From NCBI GenBank assembly GCA_021827205.1, contig JAKAWV010000008.1:1-64000 (forward strand): 64,000 nucleotides of DNA, given 5' to 3'. Positions within the stretch are counted from its first letter, which is position 1. Each line of letters opens with the position of its first letter. Of the stretch, positions 40,753 through 50,508 are shown one piece after another. The notes beneath the pieces are model-generated. The model was not told the DNA's origin and searched no databases. It saw only the letters and a program-made list of their open reading frames with translations. This DNA is from Pseudomonadota bacterium (GTDB lineage: Bacteria; Pseudomonadota; Gammaproteobacteria; Xanthomonadales; Rhodanobacteraceae). The translations under genes were made by a program, and so were the position numbers.

Positions 40753-41605
40753 GGGTCACCTTGGTGCGGGCGAGGAGCAGCCGCGAGAGCAGGCTGAGGA
40801 CGAGCACGAACGCGGTCACCACCAGCGCGCCGGCCCAGGCCAGCGCATGCCAGCCATCATAAGGGCTCATCGCGAACTGGAAGATCACCACCGGCACGGT
40901 GGCGATGGGCTTGAGCAGGTCGTGGTTCCAGTATTGATTATTGAGCGCGGTGAACAGCAGCGGCGCGGTTTCACCGGTGATGCGCGCCAGCGCCAGCAGG
41001 ATGCCGGTGACCACGCCGGCGCGCGCCGAGCGCAACAGGATCTGCACGATCACTTTCCACTGCGGCACGCCCAGCGACAACGCGGCTTCGCGCATGGTCG
41101 ATGGCACCAGGCGCAGCATCTCGTCGGTGGTGCGCACCACCACCGGCAGCACGATCAGCGCCAGCGCCAAGCCGCCCGCCAGCGCCGAGAAATGCCCCAG
41201 CGGCTTGACCACCAGCGAGTACACGAACAGGCCGAGCACGATCGAGGGTGCCGACAGAAGAATGTCGTTGAGAAAGCGGACCACCGTGCCCAGCGCGCGT
41301 CGCTGCGCGTACTCGGCCAGCCACAGGCCGGCGCCGATGCCGATCGGGGTGCCGATCAGCAGCGCGATCAGGCTCACCATGACGCTGCCGAAAAACGCGT
41401 TGGCGAGGCCGCCGCCATCGCCCGGTGGCGGCGGCGTGAGCTGCGTGAACAGCGCCGGGCTGAGCGCGCTCATGCCCTTGCTGATCGTCACCCACAGAAT
41501 CCACGCCAGCCAGGACAAGCCGAACAAGGTGGCCAGGCTGCCCAGCACCAGCGCCAGCGCATTGCCCAGGCGACGCCGACGATACATCCAAGTATTGTCG
41601 CTCAT
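40745..41605 (-). CDS. pstA: Phosphate ABC transporter permease PstA (set 2)
   Basis: [38 protein letters not shown]...[29 protein letters not shown]. Confidence 0.95.
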   Translation of the reverse strand: MSDNTWMYRRRRLGNALALVLGSLATLFGLSWLAWILWVTISKGMSALSPALFTQLTPPPPGDGGGLANAFFGSVMVSLIALLIGTPIGIGAGLWLAEYAQRRALGTVVRFLNDILLSAPSIVLGLFVYSLVVKPLGHFSALAGGLALALIVLPVVVRTTDEMLRLVPSTMREAALSLGVPQWKVIVQILLRSARAGVVTGILLALARITGETAPLLFTALNNQYWNHDLLKPIATVPVVIFQFAMSPYDGWHALAWAGALVVTAFVLVLSLLSRLLLARTKVTHD

Positions 41606-42648
41606 GCGTTGCCCTCCTTGCGCGCCAGCCGCAGCAACAGCAACTTGGCGATGGCCAGCACGATGAAGGTCACCACGAACAACAGAAAACCCAGCGCGAT
41701 CAGCGTCGAGCGATGCAGGTCGGAGGAAGCCTCGGTGAACTCGTTGGCGATCACCGAGGCGATCGAACTGGACGGCATCAGCAGCGATTCGGAAAACTGG
41801 TGCGCGTTGCCGAGCACGAAAGTCACCGCCATGGTCTCGCCCAGGGCGCGCCCCAGTCCCAGGAAAATGCCGCCGATCACCGCCGAGCGCGTGTACGGCA
41901 GCACGATGTTCCACACCACTTCCCACGTGGTCGAGCCCAGCGCGTAGGCCGACTCCTTCAGGCGCGTGGGCACGGTGTGAAACACCTCGCGCATCACCGA
42001 GGAAATGAACGGAATCACCATGATCGCCAGCACCAGCCCGGCGGTGAGCATGCCGATGCCCAGCGGTGGACCCCGAAACAGCCGGCCCACGCCGGGTAGC
42101 GCGCCGAGCTTGTCATTGACCCACGGGTCGACGTGATCGGCCAGAAACGGCGCCAGCACGAACAGGCCCCACATGCCGTAGATGATCGAGGGAATGCCGG
42201 CCAGCAGTTCCACCGCCGCGGCGATGGGCGTGCGCAACCAGATCGGCGCGACCTCGGTCAGGAACAGGGCAATACCGAAGCTGATCGGCACCGCCAGCAG
42301 CATGGCCAGCAAGGACGTCATCAGCGTGCCCCAGATCGGCACCAGGGCACCGAACTGGCCGTTGACCGCATCCCAGTGATCCGAGATCAGAAACTTCCAG
42401 CCGAAGGTCTCGAACGCCAGACGTCCGCCCCATAGCGTGGAGCCGGCGGTGCCCAGCAGGGCCGCCAGTACCAGCAGGGCGCAGGTCAGCAGCGCGCCGC
42501 GAAACAGCAGATCGTTGCGCGCGTCGCGCGCGATGCGCCGGTGTTCGCCGGGCTTGGTCGGCTGCGCCGGCAACGTCATCGTCGCGCCGCTCGAATCGGG
42601 TGGCGGTGCGTTGGACTTGACGATGATGGGCGATACGGATGTGGGCAT
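41602..42648 (-). CDS. pstC: Phosphate ABC transporter permease PstC (set 2)
   Basis: ELLAGIPSIIYGMWGLFVLAPFLADHVDPW...VMREVFHTVPTRLKESAYALGSTTWEVV. Confidence 0.95.
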   Translation of the reverse strand: MPTSVSPIIVKSNAPPPDSSGATMTLPAQPTKPGEHRRIARDARNDLLFRGALLTCALLVLAALLGTAGSTLWGGRLAFETFGWKFLISDHWDAVNGQFGALVPIWGTLMTSLLAMLLAVPISFGIALFLTEVAPIWLRTPIAAAVELLAGIPSIIYGMWGLFVLAPFLADHVDPWVNDKLGALPGVGRLFRGPPLGIGMLTAGLVLAIMVIPFISSVMREVFHTVPTRLKESAYALGSTTWEVVWNIVLPYTRSAVIGGIFLGLGRALGETMAVTFVLGNAHQFSESLLMPSSSIASVIANEFTEASSDLHRSTLIALGFLLFVVTFIVLAIAKLLLLRLARKEGNA

Positions 42649-42655
42649 GGGGGGT

Positions 42656-42692
42656 TCAAAAAAACCGCGCGCGCCATGCTGCGGCGCGCGCT
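42656..42692 (-). terminator. Intrinsic terminator/attenuator-like hairpin between pstS and pstC (set 2)
   Basis: On -: GCGCGCGCC-GCAGCAT-GGCGCGCGCGG-TTTTTTT. Confidence 0.8.
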
Positions 42693-42747
42693 ATAGAGTG
42701 CCAGCCGTCGGCTACAGATGCGCGACGGCCATTATGCGTGCTTGAAC

Positions 42748-43770
42748 TCAGCTCTTGAACTGGGTGTGCCAGTAGGCCTCGATCTGCTTGACCAGGGTAT
42801 CCGGCAGCGGCACGTAATCCAGTGCCAGCGCCTGCGGCTGGCCGTGCTCGAAGGCCCACTTGAAGAACGCGAACGTCACCTTGGACTGCGCGGCATTTTT
42901 TGGCGTCTTGTACATGATCGCCCAGGTCGTCGCGGTGATCGGCCAGGCGCTGGCTCCGGGCGCATTGGTCATGATCAGATTGAAATCCTTGGCCTGCGCC
43001 CAGTCCGCGGTCGCGGCAGCGGCGGCGAAGGCGGCGTTGCTCGGCTGCAGAAACCTGCCGGTGGCGTTTTCCATCTGCGTGTAAGCCATCTTGTTTTGCA
43101 GCGCATAGGCGTACTCGACATAGCCGATCGAGTTCTTGATCTGCTTGACGTAGGCCGACACGCCCTCGTTGCCCTTGCCGCCCACACCCACCGGCCATGG
43201 CACCGAAGTGCCGAAGCCGATCGACTTCTGCCATTCCCCGCTGACCTTGCCCAGATAATTGGTGAAGTTGTAGCTGGTGCCGGAGCCATCCGAGCGATGC
43301 ACCACGAAGATGGCGCTGGCCGGCAGCTTCAGGCCCGGGTTGAGTTGGGCGAGGGCGGGATCGTTCCAGGTCTTGATCTTGCCCATGAAGATCTCAGCCA
43401 GCACCGGGCCGCTCAGGCGCAGCTTGCCGGCGCCGATGCCCTCAACGTTGACTACCGGCACGATGCCGCCGATTACAACGGGAAACTGGCCGAGGCCGAA
43501 CTTGCCCAGGTCTTCCGCCGACAGTGGCGCATCGGAAGCGCCAAAATCGACCGTGCCAGCCTTGATCTGAGCGATGCCGCCGCCGGAGCCGATCGACTGG
43601 TAGTTGATCTGGTGACCGGTTTTCTGGTTGAACACCACCGACCACTTCGACAGCACCGGATACACGAAGCTGGAGCCGGCGCCGGTGATCCCGGTGGCGT
43701 GGGCGCAGACGGCAAACACCGAGCCAAGCAAGAACAGCGCCGCCAGGCGCGATTTGAGCGTGAGCGACAT
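42748..43770 (-). CDS. pstS: Phosphate-binding protein PstS (set 2, canonical)
   Basis: ITGAGSSFVYPVLSKWSVVFNQKTGHQINYQSIGSGGGIAQIKAGTVDFGASDAPLSAEDL. Confidence 0.96.
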   Translation of the reverse strand: MSLTLKSRLAALFLLGSVFAVCAHATGITGAGSSFVYPVLSKWSVVFNQKTGHQINYQSIGSGGGIAQIKAGTVDFGASDAPLSAEDLGKFGLGQFPVVIGGIVPVVNVEGIGAGKLRLSGPVLAEIFMGKIKTWNDPALAQLNPGLKLPASAIFVVHRSDGSGTSYNFTNYLGKVSGEWQKSIGFGTSVPWPVGVGGKGNEGVSAYVKQIKNSIGYVEYAYALQNKMAYTQMENATGRFLQPSNAAFAAAAATADWAQAKDFNLIMTNAPGASAWPITATTWAIMYKTPKNAAQSKVTFAFFKWAFEHGQPQALALDYVPLPDTLVKQIEAYWHTQFKS

Positions 43771-43828
43771 GATGATTCCTCGTGGGTAAGCGGGCGGCGC
43801 CCGTCTTACGAATTGTAAACTTCCATGT

Positions 43829-43846
43829 TTGACGAATACATGACAG
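43829..43846 (-). promoter_or_regulatory. Pho-box-like site upstream of pstS (set 2)
   Basis: On -: CTGTCATGTATTCGTCAA; first half exact CTGTCAT, 4-nt spacer, second half divergent. Confidence 0.55.
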
Positions 43847-43877
43847 CCATCCGCGGCGCCGCCCGCCCGGCGCGCAG

Positions 43878-44759
43878 TCAACTGCTGCGGCGCACTTCCA
43901 GACGGCTCAGCGAAAGCCGCGCCAGCAAGGTGATCAGCAGCACGAACAGCGTGATCAGCAGCGCTGCGGCATAAGCCAGCGCATGCGCGCTGGAGAAGGG
44001 CTCGTTGATGAACGACCAGATCACGTAGGTCAGATACGCCACCGACTCGTGGGTCAGGTGCCCGTTCCAGTAGTAGTTCGACCAGTTCACCGTGTAGATC
44101 AACGGCGCGGTCTCGCCCATCGAGATGGCCATGGCCAACAGGATGCCGGTAAGCACGCGCGGTGCGCATTCGCGCAGCAATACGCGCAGCACCAGATTGG
44201 CCTGGCTGGCGCCCAGCGCGTAGCCGGCCTCGCGCAGTTCGCCGGACACGCCGCGCAGCGCCAACTCGGTGGTGCGCAGGATGTAGGGTGCGATCATCAT
44301 TGCCAAGGTGATGCAGCCGGCGGCCAGCGAAAAATGCCAGCCCAGCGCGGTGACCATGGTGAGATAGCCGAACAGACCGAACACGATCGAGGGCACGCCG
44401 ACCAGCACATCGGCAATGAAGCGCACCGCGCGCGCGAAATACTCGCGCCCGAATTCGCTGACGTAGATGCCGCCGAGCACGCCGATCGGCACCGCCAGCA
44501 GCAGCGCGCCGAAAGTGATCAGCGCGCTGCCCTCGATGGCATTGAGCAAGCCGCCGGCGATGCCGCTGGTGGGCGTCAGGAACAACTGCAAATTGAGCGC
44601 CGCGAAACCGCGCACGAACACCGTGTGCAGAATATCCAGCAAGGCGAAGGCCAGCAGCACGAAGGCCAGCCCGCTGGCGATCCAGCCCAGCATGCTGGAC
44701 AGTGCGCGCCGCCGCTGGCGGCCGCGGTCCTGGGTCGGCGTCGCGGCGCCCGCGTTCAT
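43878..44759 (-). CDS. pstA: Phosphate ABC transporter permease PstA (set 1)
   Basis: EFGREYFARAVRFIADVLVGVPSIVFGLFGYL...LRTTELALRGVSGELREAGYALGASQANLVLRV. Confidence 0.93.
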   Translation of the reverse strand: MNAGAATPTQDRGRQRRRALSSMLGWIASGLAFVLLAFALLDILHTVFVRGFAALNLQLFLTPTSGIAGGLLNAIEGSALITFGALLLAVPIGVLGGIYVSEFGREYFARAVRFIADVLVGVPSIVFGLFGYLTMVTALGWHFSLAAGCITLAMMIAPYILRTTELALRGVSGELREAGYALGASQANLVLRVLLRECAPRVLTGILLAMAISMGETAPLIYTVNWSNYYWNGHLTHESVAYLTYVIWSFINEPFSSAHALAYAAALLITLFVLLITLLARLSLSRLEVRRSS

Positions 44760-45718
44760 GCGCTGAGGCTCCGCGGCACCAGCAGGCGCGCCAGCGCGTT
44801 GACCAGCAGCGACAGCAGCAGCAGCGCAAGTCCAATCTCGGCGATGCCGTATATCGCCATGTTGGTAGGATCCTGCAGCGCGCTGTCGAGCTGCGAGACC
44901 ATGAACGAGGCCATGGTCGAGATCGGGCTGTAGATGTTCTGCGGCAGGATGTTGAGTGCGTTGCCGCTGATCATCAGCACCGCCATGGTCTCGCCGAGCG
45001 CGCGTCCCAGCGCCAGCGTGCTGACGCCGATCAGCGGCAGGCGCAGGCGTGGCAGCACGATCTTGCGCACCACCTCGAAACGCGTCGCGCCCACGGCCAG
45101 ACCGGCCTCACGCAGTTCTTGCGGGGTGTTTTCAATCGCCTCGCGCAGATTGGCCGCGATCAACGGCACGCACATCAGCGCCAGCACGATGCCGGCGGTC
45201 AGCAGGCCATAACCGCTGCCCGATGGCGGTCCGAAAAAGGGGATGAAGCCGAGCCAGCGCGCCATGTGTGGATACACGTGCCGCGACAGGAACGGGATCA
45301 GCACCACGTAACCCCACAGGCCAAAAACCACGCTGGGCACCGAGGCCAGCAGCTCGACCAGCAGCGACGCGTAAGTGCGTATGCGCGGCGGTACCGCCTC
45401 AGCCAGAAACACCGCGGCACCTACGCCCAGGGGTACTGCCAGCAGCAACGCGATCAGCGAGCTGGCCAGGGTGCCGACGATCAGAAACAGGATCGCGAAT
45501 GAAGCCCCAGGCATCACCTGTTCGCCGCGCACGGTAACCGGGTTGCCGTACTGGTTGCCCAGATTCCAGGCATTGCGGGTGAAAAATTCGATGCCGTTGA
45601 AGCGTAGCGCCGGCCACGAGTCATGCACCAGAAACGCCAGCAAGGCCAGCAGGATGAGCGGGATCAGTGCCGCGAAAGCGGTCACGATCACGCGAAAGAG
45701 GGCGTCGCCGGGGCGCAT
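44756..45718 (-). CDS. pstC: Phosphate ABC transporter permease PstC (set 1)
   Basis: LLVELLASVPSVVFGLWGYVVLIPFLSRHVYP...NLREAIENTPQELREAGLAVGATRFEVV. Confidence 0.93.
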   Translation of the reverse strand: MRPGDALFRVIVTAFAALIPLILLALLAFLVHDSWPALRFNGIEFFTRNAWNLGNQYGNPVTVRGEQVMPGASFAILFLIVGTLASSLIALLLAVPLGVGAAVFLAEAVPPRIRTYASLLVELLASVPSVVFGLWGYVVLIPFLSRHVYPHMARWLGFIPFFGPPSGSGYGLLTAGIVLALMCVPLIAANLREAIENTPQELREAGLAVGATRFEVVRKIVLPRLRLPLIGVSTLALGRALGETMAVLMISGNALNILPQNIYSPISTMASFMVSQLDSALQDPTNMAIYGIAEIGLALLLLSLLVNALARLLVPRSLSA

Positions 45719-45726
45719 CGGTCGCA

Positions 45727-45762
45727 ATTCGGGGCCACTGTCGGTAAACAGTGACCCCGAAT
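45727..45762 (-). terminator. Strong hairpin (attenuator-like, no clear U-tract) between pstS and pstC (set 1)
   Basis: ATTCGGGGCCACTGT / ACAGTGACCCCGAAT, 15-nt arms with one mismatch and a 6-nt loop. Confidence 0.7.
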
Positions 45763-45781
45763 CAGCCTCGGAGTTTCAAAC

Positions 45782-46858
45782 TCAGTGGATCTGGTTGATC
45801 TGCTGCAGCGTCAGCGCGCGCGCGGAAGCCGGCAGCGGCAGGAAGTTGACCTGCTTGAGGAACTGCAGCGAGTTGCCGCCCTCGGTGCTCACCGCCCAGC
45901 GCAGGAACTTCTTGATCTCGGACGCGGTTTCGGCATTCGGCTGCCTGGACTTCACCATCACGTACTCGTAGTTGATGATCGGGTACGACTCGGCGCCCGG
46001 CGCGTAGATCATGCTGATGCGCTCATCCCTGGGCGTCTTCGGCACCATGGCCGCGGCGGCGGCCGGCACGGTCGTCTCGTTGATCATCACGAAGTTGCCG
46101 GCACGGTTCTGCAGCATGGCTTCACCGAGGCCATCCTTGTCGGTCTGACCCTGGAAGCTGACGCCGATGTAAGCCACCGAATACGGCGTGCTCTTCACCG
46201 CGCTGACCATGCCCGGGTTGCCGTTGGCGCCGATCGCGCCGGGAACCGCCGGCCAGTTGACCGAGGTGCCGTAGCCGACCTTCTGCTCCCAGGTCTTGTC
46301 GGTGAAGCTGAGGAACTGGCTGAACATGAAGGTGTCGCCGCTGCCATCGGTGCGGTGCACGGTCACGATCAGATCATGGGGCAGGGCGACGCCGGGATTG
46401 AGCTTCTTCAGCGCGGCGTCGTCCCAGTAACGCACGCTGCCGTCGTACATGCCGGCGACCACGGTGCCGTTGAGCTTGAGGTGCACGTTGTTCAAACCGG
46501 GGAGGTTGTAGTTGATCATCTGCGAGGAGATTGCTACCGGGATGTTGAGCATCTCCGGGTTTTTCTTCATCTGCGCGTCGCTGAGATAGGCGTCCGAAGC
46601 GCCGAACTGCACCAGGCCCTCGATGCTCTGCGCGATGCCGGTGCCGCTGCCTGTGGAGGCGGTGTTGATCTGCACTTCGGGATGCGCCCTGGTATAGGCC
46701 GGCACCCACAGGTTGAACAGCGGATACAGTAGGCTCGAGCCGGTTTCGTTGAGCGTGATGGTGGCGGCGGTGGCGCTGCCGACAGCCAGCAGGCCGGCGG
46801 CGGCCAACAGCACGAGGCGGGGCGCGCGGCGGCGCGCATGCTGCGAACGTTGCGTCAT
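45782..46858 (-). CDS. pstS: Phosphate-binding protein PstS (set 1, divergent)
   Basis: ATITLNETGSSLLYPLFNLWVPAYTRAHPEVQINTASTGSGTGIAQSIEGLVQFGASDAYLSDAQ; N-terminal signal peptide. Confidence 0.92.
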   Translation of the reverse strand: MTQRSQHARRRAPRLVLLAAAGLLAVGSATAATITLNETGSSLLYPLFNLWVPAYTRAHPEVQINTASTGSGTGIAQSIEGLVQFGASDAYLSDAQMKKNPEMLNIPVAISSQMINYNLPGLNNVHLKLNGTVVAGMYDGSVRYWDDAALKKLNPGVALPHDLIVTVHRTDGSGDTFMFSQFLSFTDKTWEQKVGYGTSVNWPAVPGAIGANGNPGMVSAVKSTPYSVAYIGVSFQGQTDKDGLGEAMLQNRAGNFVMINETTVPAAAAAMVPKTPRDERISMIYAPGAESYPIINYEYVMVKSRQPNAETASEIKKFLRWAVSTEGGNSLQFLKQVNFLPLPASARALTLQQINQIH

Positions 46859-47015
46859 GGCGAAATCCAATGTGGGAAGGGTGAGGCCGGAAGGCCGCCG
46901 TCACTTTCGTGCGCCTGTGTGACAGTGCGGTTGCAGGCCAAAACATGTATACAAACCGTATTCTTCGGTGTCGCCGGTGTATGCATCAAGATGCCTAAAA
47001 AAGCTCTCTCCAGGT

Positions 47016-47669
47016 TCATGTCAAAGGCCTGGTTACTGTTTCATCACGCTGGTTGGCGTCCTGCTGCAGGCTTTGCCAGCGGTTGACGATGATGCAGAAC
47101 AGCTCCGCCGTGCGCTCGGCGTCGTACACCGCCGAATGCGCCTGGCCGGCGTCCCACTCGATGCCGGCGGCCTGCAGCGCGCGCGCCAGCACGGTCTGGC
47201 CATAAGCGAGACCGGCCAGACTGACGGTATCGAAGCAACTGAACGGGTGGAACGGGCTGCGCTTGCAGCCGCAACGCGCGATGGCGGCGTTGAGGAAGCC
47301 GAGATCGAATGCCGCGTTGTGGCCAACCAGGATGGCGCGCTGGCAGCCCTGTTCGCGCACCGCCTTGCGAATCGGCGCAAACACGTACTCCAGCGCATCC
47401 GCCTCGGGCCGTGCCGCGCGCAGCGGGTGATCCGGTTTGATGCCGTTGATCTCCATCGACTTCGGGTCCAGCAGCGCGCCCGGGAAGGCCTCGACTTGGG
47501 TGTTGATGGTATGCACCGGCCGCAGACGCCCATCGGCGTCCATCTCCAGCAATACGGCGGCGACTTCAAGCAAGGCGTGGCGGCGGGCCTCGAAGCCGCC
47601 AGTCTCGACATCGACAATGACCGGCAGAAAACCGCGAAAGCGTTGGGCAAACAGTGTGGGGTCAGGCAT
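47016..47669 (-). CDS. rnt: Ribonuclease T
   Basis: [38 protein letters not shown]...[35 protein letters not shown]. Confidence 0.96.
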   Translation of the reverse strand: MPDPTLFAQRFRGFLPVIVDVETGGFEARRHALLEVAAVLLEMDADGRLRPVHTINTQVEAFPGALLDPKSMEINGIKPDHPLRAARPEADALEYVFAPIRKAVREQGCQRAILVGHNAAFDLGFLNAAIARCGCKRSPFHPFSCFDTVSLAGLAYGQTVLARALQAAGIEWDAGQAHSAVYDAERTAELFCIIVNRWQSLQQDANQRDETVTRPLT

Positions 47670-47852
47670 CCGTGCAGCTTATCAGGCGGGCTCGCGCGTG
47701 CCGGTTGGGCTGGGAATGGGAGCCGTCATGCCCCTGTCATGAAGGTTGTGCAAGATCGCCAACACGTAACGGAATGTTTACATCATTGCAAGTTTAGTCC
47801 ACGCTAATGCAGCTTTTCGTCCTCCCCGATCCTTGCTCAGGAGATTCCACTC

Positions 47853-49178
47853 ATGCGTAAACACCTGCTTGCCGTGGCCGTCGCGGCCACGCTCGGCATG
47901 ACCAGCTTCGGCGCCCATGCCGACGCGCTCAGCGACATCTTCACCCAGGGCCATATCGATGGCCAGTTGCGTACCTACTACTTCAGCCGCCTTTACGACA
48001 CCTCCGCGGTGCCCGATGCCAGCGCCTTTTCGGGCGCGGCGCTGATCAACATGCAGTCCGGCACGTTTGCTGGCGGCTTCAGCCTCGGCGCCTCGTTCCT
48101 GACCGCCAATTCCTTCGGCACGCAGTCCAACAACCCCGCCGAGATCGACAGCACCCTGATGGGCCTGATGGGCCGGCACGAATCGCTCAGCGCGCTGGGC
48201 CAGGCCTACGTGCAGTACCAGAACGAACTGATGCAGGTGCGCGCCGGCTACCAATACCTCAACACGCCTTGGGAGGGCCAAAGCGATTCGCGCGTGCTAC
48301 CCGCGTCCTACAACGCCGTTTCGGCCGTGTTCAAGCCGGCCAAGGGCTGGGACGTGTATGCCCTGCGCAGCTTCGAGTGGAAGAGCCGCACCTCGAGCGG
48401 CTACTACGCCGACAACCTGTACTACCCGCCCACCTACAACGGTGATGGCATGTACGGCGGCTTGGGCGGCCTGCCGGCCACGGCACACCAGTTCAACGGT
48501 ACCTGGGCGCTGGGCACCAGCTATGGCGTCGAGGGTTTCAAGGGTCAGGCCTGGTATTACAACTTTCTCGACTTCGCGCGCATGGGCTACTTCGAAGGCA
48601 GCTACACCTTCAAGACCGGCACCGGCTTCGATCCGTTCGTGGGCGCGCAGTTTGTCGACGAATCCGGCAGCGGCACCAATTTTCTGGTGACCAACAGCAC
48701 CGCCCTGTTCGGCGTGCCCGGCAGCAGGGTCAAGAGCAGCACCTGGGGCCTCACCGGCGGCGTGATCATCCCGCATGGTCGCATCGACTTGGGGTACAAC
48801 AAGGTCGCCAGCGAGGCTGGTGCGGTCGGCGGCGGTGCGATCATTTCGCCCTATACCGCGGCCTACGCCACCGATCCGCTGTACACCACCTCGATGATTC
48901 GCGGTCTGGTGGAAATGGGTCCGGGTCACGCATGGAAGGCCAAGGTCACCTACAACGTGCTGCCCAACCTGCAGGTCATCGCGGCCTATGCCAAGTACAC
49001 GACGCTGTATCGCGGCAACAGCCACGATGTCTACTTCGATGTGATCTACAACCTCAGCGGCTATCTCAAGGGCTTGACCCTGCGCAACCGCTGGGAGCGC
49101 TCGGTGGGCGGCTGGAATCTCAATCCGGGCAACAAGCCGTTCACCTACGAGCGCGTGATGATCAGCTACCAGTTCTGA
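47853..49178 (+). CDS. OprD-family outer membrane porin
   Basis: Signal peptide; DALSDIFTQGHIDGQLRTYYFSRLYD...; terminal aromatic F after a beta-strand (ERVMISYQF). Confidence 0.85.
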   Translation: MRKHLLAVAVAATLGMTSFGAHADALSDIFTQGHIDGQLRTYYFSRLYDTSAVPDASAFSGAALINMQSGTFAGGFSLGASFLTANSFGTQSNNPAEIDSTLMGLMGRHESLSALGQAYVQYQNELMQVRAGYQYLNTPWEGQSDSRVLPASYNAVSAVFKPAKGWDVYALRSFEWKSRTSSGYYADNLYYPPTYNGDGMYGGLGGLPATAHQFNGTWALGTSYGVEGFKGQAWYYNFLDFARMGYFEGSYTFKTGTGFDPFVGAQFVDESGSGTNFLVTNSTALFGVPGSRVKSSTWGLTGGVIIPHGRIDLGYNKVASEAGAVGGGAIISPYTAAYATDPLYTTSMIRGLVEMGPGHAWKAKVTYNVLPNLQVIAAYAKYTTLYRGNSHDVYFDVIYNLSGYLKGLTLRNRWERSVGGWNLNPGNKPFTYERVMISYQF

Positions 49179-49205
49179 TCGCGGTCGCTGTCGCGATACC
49201 CTGGA

Positions 49206-49230
49206 CGGCGGGCCACGGCCCGCCGTTTTT
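49206..49230 (+). terminator. Rho-independent terminator after the OprD-like gene
   Basis: CGGCGGGCC-AC-GGCCCGCCG-TTTTT. Confidence 0.85.
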
Positions 49231-49910
49231 CACTGCGTGGCGACGCCGGTTTTGTCCTTCCACAGGCACAAGTCGCGCAACACGCACTGGCCGCAATCCG
49301 GCGCGCGGGCCTTGCACACGTAGCGGCCATGCAGGATCAGCCAGTGATGCGCATGCTGGCGAAACGCCGCGGGTACGCGCGCGAGCAATCCGGCTTCGAC
49401 CGCGTTGACATCCCGGCCGGGTGCCAGCCCGGTGCGATTGGCGACGCGAAAGATATGTGTATCCACGGCGATGGTCGGCTCACCGAAAGCCACGTTCAGC
49501 ACCACGTTGGCGGTCTTGCGGCCGACGCCTGGCAGGGCCTGCAGCGCTTCGCGCGTGCGTGGCACCGCGCCGTCGTGTCGCTCCAGCAGCAGCCGGCACA
49601 GCGCGATCACATTGCGCGCCTTGATGCGGAACAAACCCAGGCTGCCGATGCGGCGCGCCAGTTCGGTTTCGCCCAGTGCCAGCATGGCTGCCGGCGTCGG
49701 CGCGTGCGCAAACAACACGCGCGTGACCTTGTTGACGCCGACATCGGTGGATTGCGCGGACAGCACCACCGCCACCAGCAACTGGAAATCACTGGCGTAA
49801 AGCAGTTCGGTGCGCGGTTCTGGATCAAGCGCGGCAAGGCGCTCGAACAGCGTTGCGATGGCGGCGGGGGTCAGCGAGCGATGGCGTGCGCGCGGTGGGC
49901 TTGTGGACAT
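49230..49910 (-). CDS. nth: Endonuclease III
   Basis: LLVAVVLSAQSTDVGVNKVT, LPGVGRKTANVVLNVAFGEPTIAVDTHIFRVANR, C-terminal FeS cysteines CKARAPDCGQCVLRDLC. Confidence 0.97.
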   Translation of the reverse strand: MSTSPPRARHRSLTPAAIATLFERLAALDPEPRTELLYASDFQLLVAVVLSAQSTDVGVNKVTRVLFAHAPTPAAMLALGETELARRIGSLGLFRIKARNVIALCRLLLERHDGAVPRTREALQALPGVGRKTANVVLNVAFGEPTIAVDTHIFRVANRTGLAPGRDVNAVEAGLLARVPAAFRQHAHHWLILHGRYVCKARAPDCGQCVLRDLCLWKDKTGVATQ

Positions 49911-49950
49911 CGCGCAAGATTATCAGTCACGCCCGGCGCGCCGCGGATCA

Positions 49951-50508
49951 TCAGAGCCCGAGGCCCAGCATGCTGCCGAGCACCAGTGCGCCGCTACCCA
50001 GCACCAGACCGATGGCGCTGGCCGCCAACACATCGCTGGGATAGTGCAGCCCGAGCACGATGCGCGAGGCCGCCACCAGCAGGGTGAAGACCAGCAGCAG
50101 CGGAGTCAGCATCGGAAACCAGGCGCAGGCGATCAGACTGAAACTGACCGCCTGCAGCGTGTGCCCCGAGGGGAAGCTGAATTCGTCCAGCGGCGGCACG
50201 TGCGCGACGATGCCATCGACGCTGCGGAACGGCCGCGGTCGCTGCGTCCAGTGTTTGAGCAGGCGGTATAGCGTCAACGCCAGCAAGCCGGTGGCCGCCA
50301 TTTCAACGGTGGCGCGCAGGCCGCGCTCGCCGCCGAAAACACTCAACACAGCCATCAGCACATACCAGAATACACCGTCCCCGAGACGGCTGACCATGCG
50401 GAACAAGGCGCCGACAACGCGCCGCGCGCCCCAGCGGTTGGCGCGCAGGCACAGACGCAAGCCCAGCGCCTGGCGGTGTGGCGGATCAAGCGGTCGCGGG
50501 CTGGCCAT
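49951..50508 (-). CDS. PAP2-family phosphatase
   Basis: KHWTQRPRPFRS, FSFPSGHTLQAVSF, ASRIVLGLHYPSDVLAA. Confidence 0.9.
   Translation of the reverse strand: MASPRPLDPPHRQALGLRLCLRANRWGARRVVGALFRMVSRLGDGVFWYVLMAVLSVFGGERGLRATVEMAATGLLALTLYRLLKHWTQRPRPFRSVDGIVAHVPPLDEFSFPSGHTLQAVSFSLIACAWFPMLTPLLLVFTLLVAASRIVLGLHYPSDVLAASAIGLVLGSGALVLGSMLGLGL

Noticed and set aside
43771-44835. N-terminal extension of the 695-aa ORF around pstS
   Set aside because: Antisense/off-frame reading of pstA; the PstS start with signal peptide at 43770 is clear.
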